From Echinometra lucunter (taxonomy: Eukaryota; Echinodermata; Echinoidea; Camarodonta; Echinometridae), in NCBI GenBank assembly GCA_029962745.1, contig CM057151.1:38353136-38417135 (forward strand): 64,000 bases of DNA, given 5' to 3'. The stretch's first letter is position 1, and each line of letters opens with the position of its first letter. The translations under genes were made by a program, and so were the position numbers. A model generated the notes under the pieces. It made no database searches, was not told the origin of the DNA, and saw nothing but the letters and a program-made list of their open reading frames with translations. Of this stretch, positions 40,101 to 51,200 are shown one piece after another.

Positions 40101-43100
40101 TGATATCTGCATTATCTGAGTTTTTGCTCGTTTGTTCTACTTATCCTCTAGCTGTTTTTGATACAGTGCAATGATGGTTATATGGTTATATGGTTATAAA
40201 TGATTATATCTCAAAATCAAGACGCTCGGTTGAATATACATTTAGTCATTACTGCAAAGCAAAACTCTCTACGGCTCATGCAGATATGTAGTGGCAAACT
40301 GTGGGGAAATCCCCAGCATTTTATTGCTTTTTTTTTTCTGCTGCACCACTAATATGATGATGAGTAGCACATTAATGCGCCAAAAATAGTTCAGGCTCAA
40401 ACAAAAAAGAGTGTTTCCAAAAATTGCGCAGTCAAACTTGTGATGTCGTATGCTGCGCTAACTTTATAAGAATTTGATGGATCCAACATTTTTCCCGCCA
40501 GGAGGCAAAAAATATGCCTCTTGCCTCTGCCACGGTTTGTTGCTGCCTCGTAGCCCAATCATTTGTATGTACAAAAAACTATGGGAGTTTATTGTGAGGA
40601 TTTTCTGCTTCATAGGTGAACAAGCCTTTATATTTTATAGATGATTTCCTCTTACATCAAATATAATTCTCACCTTGCATTCCTCTTGAAGACATCAGTA
40701 AAGGACTGATAGAATTTGTCCTTGGATAGCTGGTTATTTGAAGGGATATCGTTGTCAAACTCAGGATCGACACTGTCAAATGCTCGCCTTCTCACTGGGT
40801 TACCAAGGATTTCATATGCTGGAGTAACAACATAACAAGTTTATATTGTAAGTCAGGGTTTAATAGACACATATCCATTAGGGAGCATTTCATGAAGAGT
40901 TTTGTCGGTGATTTTCACCGACTAATTTGCTGTCAGCCAATCAGATGCGAGGATTTTCAGTAGCTTGTAACATTTGTCGGTGATTTTCACTGACAAAACT
41001 CTTCATGAAACGCTCTCTGGACAGGTCTGTGAATATGGTTATACAGCACATAGTCTGGTAGTCCCTGGTACCATCTGCACTAAGGAAAATGTCTTCCATT
41101 AACCAACTTCCTAACTTTAATTCTAGACAAAACACAATGCCAAAACTGTTATCCTAACCAGGAACCTATCGGTAACTAAAATATCCTATTGCAACTCTAA
41201 CCCCAAATCTTTGACGAAATAAAGCCCGGAGCCAATGATGCTTAGCTAAATGATGTATGGAGACAGTAAATATTCCTCTAGAAAAGACCATGTCACAAAA
41301 AGTCCTTACTTTAAAATGCCCATTTACTCAGACAATCAGTAAGGCTAAATGAGAATCAACTAAACTGAAGCATTTAAAAAGTCCAATATCTAATCATAAT
41401 CAACACAATCTTACACAACTGGGGCCCATTTCTCAAAAACCATCTTGGGGCCGTTTCATGAAACCTTCATAAGTCTAACTTCTTGGACAGCCCATTGAAA
41501 CGTGTGCTGTAGAGTTAACACATGTTTCAATGGGATGTCCATGAACTTAGACTCATGACGCTTTCAAGAAACGCAACCCATATGTTTAAGCTCATGGACA
41601 TCCCGCTGAAGCGTGCTCATTTGACAACACGGGTCTCTTTGGGTTGTCAAAGAATTTACACTTACGATGGTTTCGACAAACAGGTCCTTGAGGATAACCC
41701 ATTGCCTACTGGAACCGTGTGATTCCAGTATTAAGCCTATGGGAATAAGAGAATTCAGTAGTCAATGGGTTCAAAAAGCCAGAAAAGGACTCACCTTTTG
41801 TAATACATGAGAAGTAATCATCATCACCAGCTTTCCTAACTCTGGTTTTCCTGTCCTCTCTTTTATCTGGGTGATGCTTGAGAACCTTTCGCTTGTCTGA
41901 ATAGAAATATTGAAAAAGCCAGCGTAATTAACCCATTCGTGACAGAAGGTCCACATTATTTGGTTTGGCCTTATAACTTTTGATGCAGAGCCCTAGAAAT
42001 CATTCCAAATACATGAGTAGAAAGAGCAAAAATTTCTACACAAACTGTGCCCATTTTGGTTGCGTCAATATTTTCCGTTCGATGTTGAAAACATTTTAAA
42101 TGGAAATAAGCATTAAAATCCTTAAATTGGCAATGCAATGGAAAGTTTAAAATCACCATTTCCCCCTGCAAATTGGCAACTTTTTGAATTCTCTTCATAC
42201 TTTTTGCCAATTTATATTCATTTCAGATACATGACTTTTTATTTTAAAAATGTAGCAATAAAAGAAAAATTTTGGTGTTGCCAATTTGAAGAACAAAAGC
42301 TGATCAAATTAGGCTTTAAATAATTCCTGTCACGAATGGGTTAAGATCATTACAACTCTACGTTTATTACTGGTACTTGAATATCTTTATAAACTATCCT
42401 GCCCGAAATACACAAGAATGAAAATGAACAAAAAGATGTTTTTAGCAGTGGTATGGACCAAAACATGGGAATGTCTTCTGGTATTTACATGAAAAACTTG
42501 CTAACTAAAAAATTTGTCAGTATATATTTTTGTAAATTGTGGAATATCTTCCAAAGAGGGCTGACTGACCTCATATATTTTGGCATCTCAATAATGATTT
42601 ATCTCACAAATATAACATAATAACATACAGCATCTCTCAGTTTCATGGAAATAACAGGTTGACATTCCCTTTTGGTCTACTTACGAGCTTTCTTGATGTC
42701 ATGCTGTGTTGCTTTGTATCTCAGTTTGGAGAGCCCCAGTATTGCATAGTGATCATGATTCTGTTAAAGTAGAAAGGTATACTTTCATCTCACAATTAAG
42801 TGAAATATGGCACACTCATCATCTATAAAGAGATTCATATCAATAATCATTTATAAAATGATAAACCTTCCCTATGTTTTTTTTTTTTAAACAACATATT
42901 TGAAAACATTTCTAAGAACTATAGAACTTTAAACTCTAAAGACTGGACTTTGAACTGCCAAATTACTTACTTCCTACTATTGTCAGGATAGATTGAGACT
43001 AGGATTTTTGTCCAGCCTGCCTACATTTCTTTTAATAGGCTTTTAATAGACTGTTTCTTTAATATGCATCAATGAAACCACACCCCCCTTTTATTGGACA

Positions 43101-44377
43101 ATGCCACTTTTAGATTTGAATCCCAAATTCTGAATGTGACTAAAAGCCCAATTTCAGACCGATACCTTCCACTCTTTGGGATCTAAAGTTTGGAGCATAG
43201 CATCATCTTCATCCTCATCATAGAGATCCTCCTCGGCAGACTCCTCCTCATCATCATCGCTGGGCAACGATTCGGTGTACGATGCCGATAGGTGATTACG
43301 CTGTCTGTGAAGCCTGGCTTCAAACCAACGTCCAACTGGCTCGATCTGGACCGAGGTTGGGGCTAATGAGGAGAAATACCGTGAAGTAAATGAACTTTGA
43401 AAGAGAGTTTCAAGAATTTTGGGCATCATTGCACGCATGTTGAAATACATCCAGGACAATTGCCCTAATTAATCTACTTTTGCCATTTTCTAGTGTTTGG
43501 ATTATATTCTATTTTAAGCCTCAGCGAAAAAAAAAAAAAAAATTGAGATAAATTACACAATCAAATAAATAAATAAATCTGGATCTGGATCTGGATGTAT
43601 ACAATACATTGCAGGACCGTTATGGTATAGCGCACCGGGTAAGAGATAGGGCTAACAAAGACTAGTGGTATTGATGAAACTGGTCTTCAACAGCTGCCTT
43701 GAAAATTGCCACTGTTTGAAAGGTTGCTATAATACATGAAAAAAAAAACTACAAAAACATATAACTAACTAAATAAATGAAATACACGAATAAATGAATA
43801 AATAAATGGATGGTTTGCAACATGTATAAGATTCCAACAACAACATAAAGTTTATAAAGTAACAAGGCAAAAATTTATGTTATTAACTGTTCAGTAAATC
43901 TGAGTTTGTATCAATTTAATTTCTCAGGAAGGCGCAAGAATCACGTCCAGGCCATTCTCATATCCTGCTCTGATCTGAGTCTGAGTTTTAAAAAAAAGAA
44001 AAAAAAAGTATGTGGCATTGTAAGGTATTCTGCATTTAAGCCCAAACATCATTAATTAGGTACCAATTCCGTGTAAAAGAAAATACGAGATCATAAAATG
44101 TTTTTATTTTTTTAATATGTGTCAGTTACAATAAAAATTGATATTGAATTATTGATGATCAAATGCATAAATGTCTGTGACCAACATAACCAAACTATTG
44201 TCAGATCCTGCAGATTGTTGTTAATGTTTGAACAAAATTTAATGTTAAATATTGTTGCTTGAACATGTTGAAATGTTGAATTACATGAATTATGAAAATG
44301 AACTTACCTGTCAAGGTGCCATGTATTTCTGTTTCATCTGCATCTGATATTGCTGGTGGTAGCAACAAAACAACCAT
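30041..44377 (-). CDS. DNAJC2: DnaJ homolog subfamily C member 2 (MPP11/ZRF1/zuotin), complete in 17 exons
   Basis: Exons from the 5' end: 44377-44308, 43362-43166, 42760-42685, 41896-41795, 40818-40674, 39960-39880, 39504-39347, 38933-38812, 37892-37824, 37089-37009, 35927-35842, 33911-33842, 33272-33088, 32201-32101, 31546-31436, 30853-30681, 30109-30041. All join in phase: 631 residues plus TGA, close to the human length of about 620. The start is fixed by an in-frame TAA four codons upstream. Domains: N-terminal EPVGRWFEA motif, acidic stretch, J domain from about residue 90 with HPD at 123-125, the zuotin core ([18 protein letters not shown]), a long Lys/Glu helix, and two SANT/Myb repeats starting near residues 457 and 564. 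Known role: with an Hsp70 partner it forms the ribosome-associated complex at the exit tunnel; through its SANT domains it also binds ubiquitylated H2A. No frameshift or lost key residue was seen. Confidence 0.97.
32927..33071. mobile_element. Short foldback element, GTTTCAT-end family, copy 3
   Basis: The arm AACTTGTTATCAGTAACAA pairs with TTGTTATTGATAACAGTT; the interior AGCCAATCAGATGCAAGGAT is shared with other members. It ends about 15 nt from the DNAJC2 exon at 33088-33272, next to that exon's donor. Confidence 0.65.
34531..34933 (+). mobile_element. TTAA-flanked ~407-bp MITE, copy 2
   Basis: The left terminus lacks the first bases (TTAA-TCGTGACAG); the right end CTGTCACGAATGGG-TTAA is intact. 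It lies in the DNAJC2 intron 33912-35841, opposite in direction to copy 3. Confidence 0.8.
35310..35716 (-). mobile_element. TTAA-flanked ~407-bp MITE, copy 3 (inverted)
   Basis: Both ends are intact with TTAA on each side (35306-35309 and 35717-35720); 407 bp. Together with copy 2 it forms an inverted pair 376 bp apart in one intron. Confidence 0.85.
35976..36780 (+). mobile_element. tRNA-derived SINE interrupted by a foldback element
   Basis: The head (35976-36060) has a box-A-like TGGTGTAGTGG and a box-B-like GAGTACAAATCC. After the insert (36061-36621 plus one TTAA) the SINE resumes with GCAAGACATAAATCC, GGGTGCCCAGGAGGATGC and CTGGAATGCTCCC, matching the copy at 58045-58920. It lies in the DNAJC2 intron 35928-37008. 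Confidence 0.7.
36061..36621. mobile_element. 561-bp TTAA-flanked foldback element with ~255-bp arms
   Basis: TTAA flanks both sides (36057-36060 and 36622-36625). The ends AGGGTAAGTCCACCCTAGAA and TTCTAGGGTGGACTTTCCCT begin arms of about 255 bp, roughly 95% complementary by eye, around a loop of about 50 bp. It is inserted in a SINE. A partial right end of the same family is at 54604-54685. Confidence 0.85.
38376..38782 (+). mobile_element. TTAA-flanked ~407-bp MITE, copy 4
   Basis: TTAA-CCCATTCGTGACAG at the left; CTGTCACGAATGGG with a mutated ATAA at the right; 407 bp. It lies in a DNAJC2 intron, its edge only 29 bp from the exon at 38812-38933 and so close to that exon's donor. Confidence 0.85.
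40881..41018. mobile_element. Short foldback element, GTTTCAT-end family, copy 4
   Basis: The arm TTTCATGAAGAGTTTTGTCG pairs with TGACAAAACTCTTCATGAAA; the interior AGCCAATCAGATGCGAGGAT matches copy 3. It starts 62 nt upstream of the acceptor of DNAJC2 exon 40674-40818. Confidence 0.75.
41447..41580. mobile_element. Probable short foldback element, GTTTCAT-end family, copy 5
   Basis: GGCCGTTTCATGAAACC at the left and GCTTTCAAGAAACGC at the right frame arms with CCCATTGAAACGTGT / ACATGTTTCAATGGG pairing. It lacks the AGCCAATCAGA interior, so membership is less sure. Confidence 0.45.
41932..42340 (+). mobile_element. TTAA-flanked ~407-bp MITE, copy 5
   Basis: TTAA-CCCATTCGTGACAG and CTGTCACGAATGGG-TTAA are both intact; 409 bp. 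On the minus strand its edge lies 36 nt upstream of DNAJC2 exon 41795-41896, in the branch-point zone. Confidence 0.87.
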
Positions 44378-45215
44378 GATCACAGGTTATGAGAACTGAG
44401 TCTGAGAGATGTAACTGTTACATGTGTGTGATGTACCATAGATCTAAGTTACAACCAACAGACCAAATGCAATACAATCCGCACTAGAGTTAGAGCATGT
44501 GTACCTGCACTGTGCATGTGCATCAAGATGTGCATGCCCACTATACCCAGTATCTGCCCAGTAATATTACGTACGTACTACTACGTGCGCGTGTGTATCT
44601 ATGGCAGGCCAAACTGTAAGTCTAATTTGTAATTTCACTCATCTATAAGTAAAACAATTGTCTGAAGCAAAAAAACTAAAAACATAAAATTCTTATTGAA
44701 AATTCTATTTATTTTGCAGCAAGCAAATTTTTAAGTACAAAATTCTAAATATTGGTATCAACGAAAAATCTTTGATCACAGCCATTCACAAATAAAGTGT
44801 CTACTTATAGCTTATCATAATGATTTTATTATTCTTTACTACTGGTGAACTCCACGGTGGAAGATGTCGTCAAAGTTATCCAAGTATGTTTTCCGGGATT
44901 TATGAATTACTTTTGCAGGGTAAAAGTGATTTTGAATTATGATGTGGCGGTGATGAACTCATATGTATACAACTAGCTGAAGTGGATGATATTTTGTTGG
45001 ATTACCAATACCAGTTTACCACTGCACTGCCACTGCCACTGATATGACTGGCACTGCCACCACGGCACCAGCGCCAGATCGAGAAGTGACATGTGATTGT
45101 GAGCAAGCTAAACTTGAACTTTATAATTAAAGCATGTAAACTTAGGCCTAACTAAAGACAAGTCATTCAACATCGAACTGAAAGGCAAAGCTATTTAATT
45201 CAACTGACTACAATC
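44378..45215. promoter_or_regulatory. Probable bidirectional promoter between DNAJC2 and STIMATE
   Basis: The two start codons face away from each other across 838 bp, which must hold both 5' UTRs and at least one promoter. A CpG-bearing patch near 44570-44595 (ACGTACGT, ACGTGCGCGTG) stands out from AT-rich surroundings. I saw no convincing TATA box placed for either gene. Non-coding 5' exons could put the true start sites elsewhere. Confidence 0.5.
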
Positions 45216-48200
45216 ATGACGATGCCCACAAATGAATCATCTACTAGTACTACTGATCATTGCAAGCCAGAAAACTTCACAGATCGTTTTGGAATGCTAG
45301 AGCAAGGAATTCTTGCATTCCTTGCCTTCAGTTTTTTGATAAGTAAGTATTGTAATTGATTTCCAAATTCCGGATTATCTTCTTTCATTCCTTTCTACTT
45401 TTCCTCTTTTTTATATTTTGTTCTTTTTCATAATTATCTCATCATCATGACAATGATTTATTAATGCCAATAATGATAATGATGATGATAATGACAGTAA
45501 TGGTGATAATGATTATAATTGTAATAGCTTATAATAATTGAAATAATTATAACTATAATCATAATGATAATAATAGTGATGATGATGATGATCATGATCA
45601 TGATTATGATGATGATAACGGTGAATATGATGATTATTATTTTTATCACTATGTTTTATCAATTATGATCATTTCATTCTTTCAAAGTTTTTCCTCTTTG
45701 GGTCTGAATAGGGAGGGGCCTAGGGGGATGATTAAAAATCATGAAATGCTTGGTGTGCCTGACTTTCATCTGTCCTACATGTGTTTAAATTTTTGTAATG
45801 TTATGGTTCAAGTACAACTGAGCTTACAGTTGAGGTGTAAAATTGCTGGGCCACTGCCTCTCTTCCATCTCAACTGATTCTCTGATATCATAAGATATCT
45901 TGATTATATCTAGTAAATTAAAACATTTCATAGTGGTACATATTGTCTGTACACTCATTCCTTTTCCACTCAAACTCAGTATTTCTGTTCTATGATTTTG
46001 ATAACAAGAGATGGGTTCAATACCTGTAAATTTTCATGTACAGGTACGTGGATACATCATACATGTAGGTACCAGTAAAGGTCTTTAAGTAAATCAAGAT
46101 TAATTTGTAATTTGTTAACAGAACATTCATGACAAATTAATTCATGTTGTTGACATGGATGTTATTATTCAAGAAAGATAAACTGGAAGAATACAGTCAG
46201 TGAAATATCTTCTGTATATATTTCATTTAAGATGTTGCCTTTTCTAAGAATGAAAATTTGCATTATTTACTGCATATATGTTATGACCACATTCAGAAGT
46301 ATAGAGTGACATTTCAAATTGTTATTAAAAACATAGATTTCAGAGATGTTAAAATATTTTATTTCAATCACATTACAAACTGTCATTAATTCTTCTCTTT
46401 CATTACTCCAGGGACAGGAAGTGAATGCCATTATAGAAATTATTAAAAGATTTTAGCCCACATTACAAGGAAAATAATGGGGAGATGCTTTCTTTCCTAA
46501 CAACATTCAGTAATTCCTCCCTTTTAGTACTGCAGGGACAGAGAATTAAGAACGGCATAATTTTCAAGATTTGAGGCTAGAATTTACGAAACATAATAGC
46601 CTGATCCTTCTTGCCATTCAAATTAGACTTAATACATGCTGTATACATGTACTTTGATTAGGTTAGATCATGGGAGACATTTGATACATGTAGGAACAAT
46701 TAAAAAACAAAATATTCCTTTCATACATGTATGGGGTACATAAACATTTCCAGTTGATGGCCAATCATTTGATAAGGTGACTGATAGAATAGTGGAGTGG
46801 GCCTTATTGCCAAAAACATATACATGTACATGTATAGTTGATCATCAGTGGATTATACTTTGTGAATTATTGCTTTGTCATTCTTGAAGTTATGATACAA
46901 TGTAAGTTGTAAAATAGTTGTCAGTTTTTTTTCTACACAAGTAGCTGAAATCAGTATTGGTAGGGAGGTGAGATGTTTAAATGTCAACGGTCAAAGATAC
47001 ATGCACATCTTAACTTCCTTATATTGTATTATTGAAGAGATAAGATTAATTTTGTCTTCTTTGCACCTCTGCTTCTCCACCCCCCCCCCCCCCTTCATAC
47101 AATATGACACATTTTCCTGATTAGTGTGTTAAAAGTTTAAAGTTTATGAAGTTTATGAAGTCATAATTTTATTTCATACATGTATGATTTAAAATAATAC
47201 ATTTTATGGTTAACATTAATTACATGTTAACCTAATTTGTATTACATGTACCATGTACATCTACATACAGTGCAGAGTGCCTGTACATCACTTCAGGTAG
47301 GCAGCATGCAAAATTTCTAATGATGTAGTGTTTATAATTTTTTTCATAAATTATGCACTCTGTAATGTGAGCTGAAATATTGTGAAAGGTAATTGTGTTA
47401 CTCTGTACGTGTGGTGTGGTGTTTCATTATAAATTCAGGATATCATCATAATCATAAATTCCTACCCTGCAGGGATAGCATACTGATGTGCAATGATCCT
47501 TGGCATGGAGCTGTGAAGAGAGAGAGAGAAAGAGGGGAAAGTACAGTGTAGAGAGAAAGAGAGAGGAGAGGGAGGAGAGAGAGAGGGGGAGAGAGAGGGG
47601 GGATGGAGGGAGAGAGAGAGAGAGAGGAGAGAGGGAGGGAGAGAGAGAGAGGAGAGAGGGAGAGAGAGAGGGGGGGGGGGATGGAGGGAGAGAGAGAGAG
47701 GAGAGAGGGAGGGAGAGAGAAAGGGTAGGAGGAAAGTAGGAAGAGAGGGAAGAGAGAAATAAAGAGATGTGTAGGGAAGAGAGAGGGGGGGGGGGGAGAG
47801 AGAGAGATGGGAGGGGGAGAAGAGGGGACAAAATCTAATGGAAGGTGCAAAAAATAAATGGATGCTTTGACAATCATAATAAAGATACTGTAAATTCTGC
47901 TTTGGACATTACATGTGTCTGATAAAAAGGTTTGCTAAGATGACTGAGCATTGTGATGTTCCTCATATTCTGTCATTCTTGTATATATGCAAACCTTTTT
48001 CTTGTCCACAAGAGCACATAATGTGAAGTCCAGTGAAGTGGCAGCAGCTGATGCTTGTTAACGTCATTACAGAAAAATAGGACTGCATAAAATCAGCTAC
48101 CATTTGAGAAGTGCATCTGTTAATACAATAAGATAGTTTTGATGAACTATTTTTTTTGTTGATCAAAATCATATGAGACATGTAACTAGGTTATATTTCA

Positions 48201-51200
48201 GAATATTGTGGGTTTTTTTTTCTTTTTTCATGGAAAAAAAGAGAAAGGATTCCAACCCACACAGTCCCTCTTTTAAAAAAAGACATTATTTAAACAGGTT
48301 TTAAAGCTACTAGAAAAACTCTGATGCCCAAAGGCCCCAAACCTCTATAAGGTTATAGGTATTTTCCTTTTTGCTAAAGTTTAAACATGCCTATCCTAGC
48401 TAGTGACTAGTTAGAGCCAGCGGACAAATTATGCTATAAATATTTGAGTGGCAGTAAATATTTGAGTGCATTTTAAATGTCAGATGACTAGGCCACTTTG
48501 GTTAATTACACGTAGAAGTGTATTGTCTGTGAAAAGTTACACACAACTGTAAACAACATGGTTAATGGATGAATCTACTCTACTATACTATACCACCGCA
48601 GATGACATCTAATTTTCTAAAAACATCACGTATCGAGGCCTTTATCAGGGGCTGATTCAAGATTGCCATGGAAGGAGGGAATGCATGAGAACTTTTATAG
48701 AATCCTGCTGTCCCCACCCCCCCAACTTATGGGGGGAAGGGGGAAGAGAAGAAATATTTTCATGTTAGGATGGCAAAATGGGACTTGGCAGAGGAAAATT
48801 TATTTTCCATAATTTCAAGGATATTTATACCCTTAGTAATTAACAGGGATTTTATTCCAGGATTGCATCATCACCTCTGAATTTGATACCCTTTTTCATG
48901 ATTTTTGCTGATTTAGATACCCTAAATGCATAACACGCATACTCTTTAAAGTAATGTACATGTACATGTACTGTTTAAAGTGTTTTCATGTACATGTATG
49001 TGGATGACGTACAGGCCTCAATGAGACATACCCCACTTTTCTTATGGACTATATAATTGGCAAGTGAGATAAAGCTGATTACTAGTGCCTTGTCTTTGAA
49101 ATACAACTTCAATTTGCTGATTGAAATATTTTAGGAACCATGATGTAATAATGATAATAAATGCAACCCTGTATAGCCCCAGATCCACTCTGTGGAGTGC
49201 TCCAGGCACTTTTTAAGGAATTAGGAAGTGAACAGAAATGTTTAAGATGCTTCTTGCAAGTTTCAGAGGTTAAACACTTTTTGATGTCTTCAGGAAGGCC
49301 ATTCCATAACCTAGGACATGAGTGGGCAAATGTACATGTCCATTTATTTTATTCAGTTTTCTGTATTGGTGTAGAAGACAGCCCCCTGCCCTAAGAACAG
49401 AGTCAGTTTGGGGCCCTAAATATTGTAGTACATCTAAATGACAGGCAGGGCAGTTTAAACTGATTAGTGTTGTCTCCAGTCTGTGTGTGAAATACAACTT
49501 GTTTGTCATAGTACATGAAGTCCATAAATAAATCAAATAAAATTGAATTACATGTACTTAAAGCCTGGCACCATCCCATTCCATATGTGCAAAATCTTTT
49601 TAATGGAAATATAAAATAGCCATTTTAGATTGAATTTATCAAGAGAAAAGTGTGTGAAAAAAGAATGACATTTCCAATATTAAAGAAAGAGATACTGTAG
49701 TTCATAGACAGAATATCATTGTGAATTTATAATACATATTAAAATCTTGTTGATATGTGGAGGGGCAATTGCTTTCATTTTTTATGTAAACAAATGGTAT
49801 ATGAGGCAGCAAAAAAAAAAAAAAAAAAAAAAAAAACAACTGAGGCAATATGTCTCTTTTTCACCTCCTGGTGGGAAAAGATGTGGACCAATCAAATTCT
49901 ATGACGTCATGAGTTCGTCTGTGCAATGTCTGGCAAAACTCTCTTTTATTGGAGCATGAATATTATTGCGCATCTCAATATACATGTGTAAGTGGCCTGG
50001 TAAAAAAAAAAATTGTTGAAATGAAAATTGTTCCACCTTGCCAAGAATACAGTGGCTAATCAGAACTTGTATACTTACTTCAATTTTTCATAGCATAAAT
50101 GAGGCATAGTTGAGATGGCTTTGTTATGAAAAATTTGAAAGAATTTTCTGTACAGTATAATACCGTACTTCACATTTGCACAACTTTTCTGATCACTGTA
50201 TGCCAAAGCAGCATTCACAGGTTAAACAAACAAAGCTATTTAAGTAAGTGATTTTATCTGTCCCAATTTTCCTTGAATATATATAACTTTTTTATTTGCA
50301 GTTAAGAGACTCAGAGAACCCAAGGATGAGAGAAGACCATGGAAAATTTGGTAAGTTGGAAAATATTTGTAGACCTTTCCTATTAAACATTACATTAGTA
50401 TGTATGCTAGCCATTTTTTGCAGAAAATGTAGAAACATACAGCAGACTTTGTTTATTGCATGTATTACTTCAGCAATGTATGAAATAAGATTTTACTTCT
50501 AATTGGTAAGTGAAGTAAAGTTTATATTGGTAGAAATAGAAGAATCAGTTCCATATTTGAAGTAAACTTTGAGAATGATGCAGTGCTTGGTAACGTGGGG
50601 TACCAACAAAAAAAATCACCATTTTGTTGAATTATTTAATTTTTTTTAGCACTGCAGCCTGAAAATATGCATGAAAGTAAATTTCAAGTGTTATACTGGT
50701 ATGCAAGAAGATTTTATGAATTTGTTGTCATATGCCGTCATGGAAGAAGGAAAATCGGCTTTGGGATCATCATCGTTGACCATGACATATTGCCATGACA
50801 ACATTGCATAACTATTTTAATGGACACAAGATCGTCGAGATGGCACTACACAACGCCCTACATGTACCCCAGGTTATAACTGTGCCTGAGGTTACGGCAT
50901 GCCAAATAAAATATTCAACAAAGAATTTAAAAGAAAAGTTAGAGCTTTTTTTTATAGTTAAGACTACTGATAAAAGAGAAAATCTTCTCTTGACACATGT
51001 TCATGATAATGTATGATGTTTCTCATACTTTCTTTCGCTGTGTAGTTGACGGAAATCCCCATGACAATATCAATATTGTCCAGAGAATCATTTCCTACAT
51101 ATTGTATAATGCGCAGTAATGAGGATGATTTGAGAAGGTTATGTATTCTTTTAGAACTTAGAATGTTTCGTACGTGCATTGCCAGGGCTGGCTCGACACT

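Larger units (their letters stand above)
45343..50301 (+). other. STIMATE intron 1
   Basis: 5.0 kb with the GAT and GA tracts, many TACATGTA words, and at 49160-49545 a possible old retroelement 3' end (CCATTCCATAACCTAGGA, AAATAAATCAAATAAAATTG). No exon is required between 45342 and 50302. Confidence 0.6.

Noticed and set aside
44375..44383. Upstream GTG as an alternative DNAJC2 start
   Set aside because: The ATG at 44375-44377 gives the MVVLLLPP start typical of the family, and an in-frame TAA lies just upstream.
47427..47877. Ser/Leu/Pro-rich minus-strand frames and Arg/Glu-rich plus-strand frame
   Set aside because: Purine-only low-complexity tract inside STIMATE intron 1.
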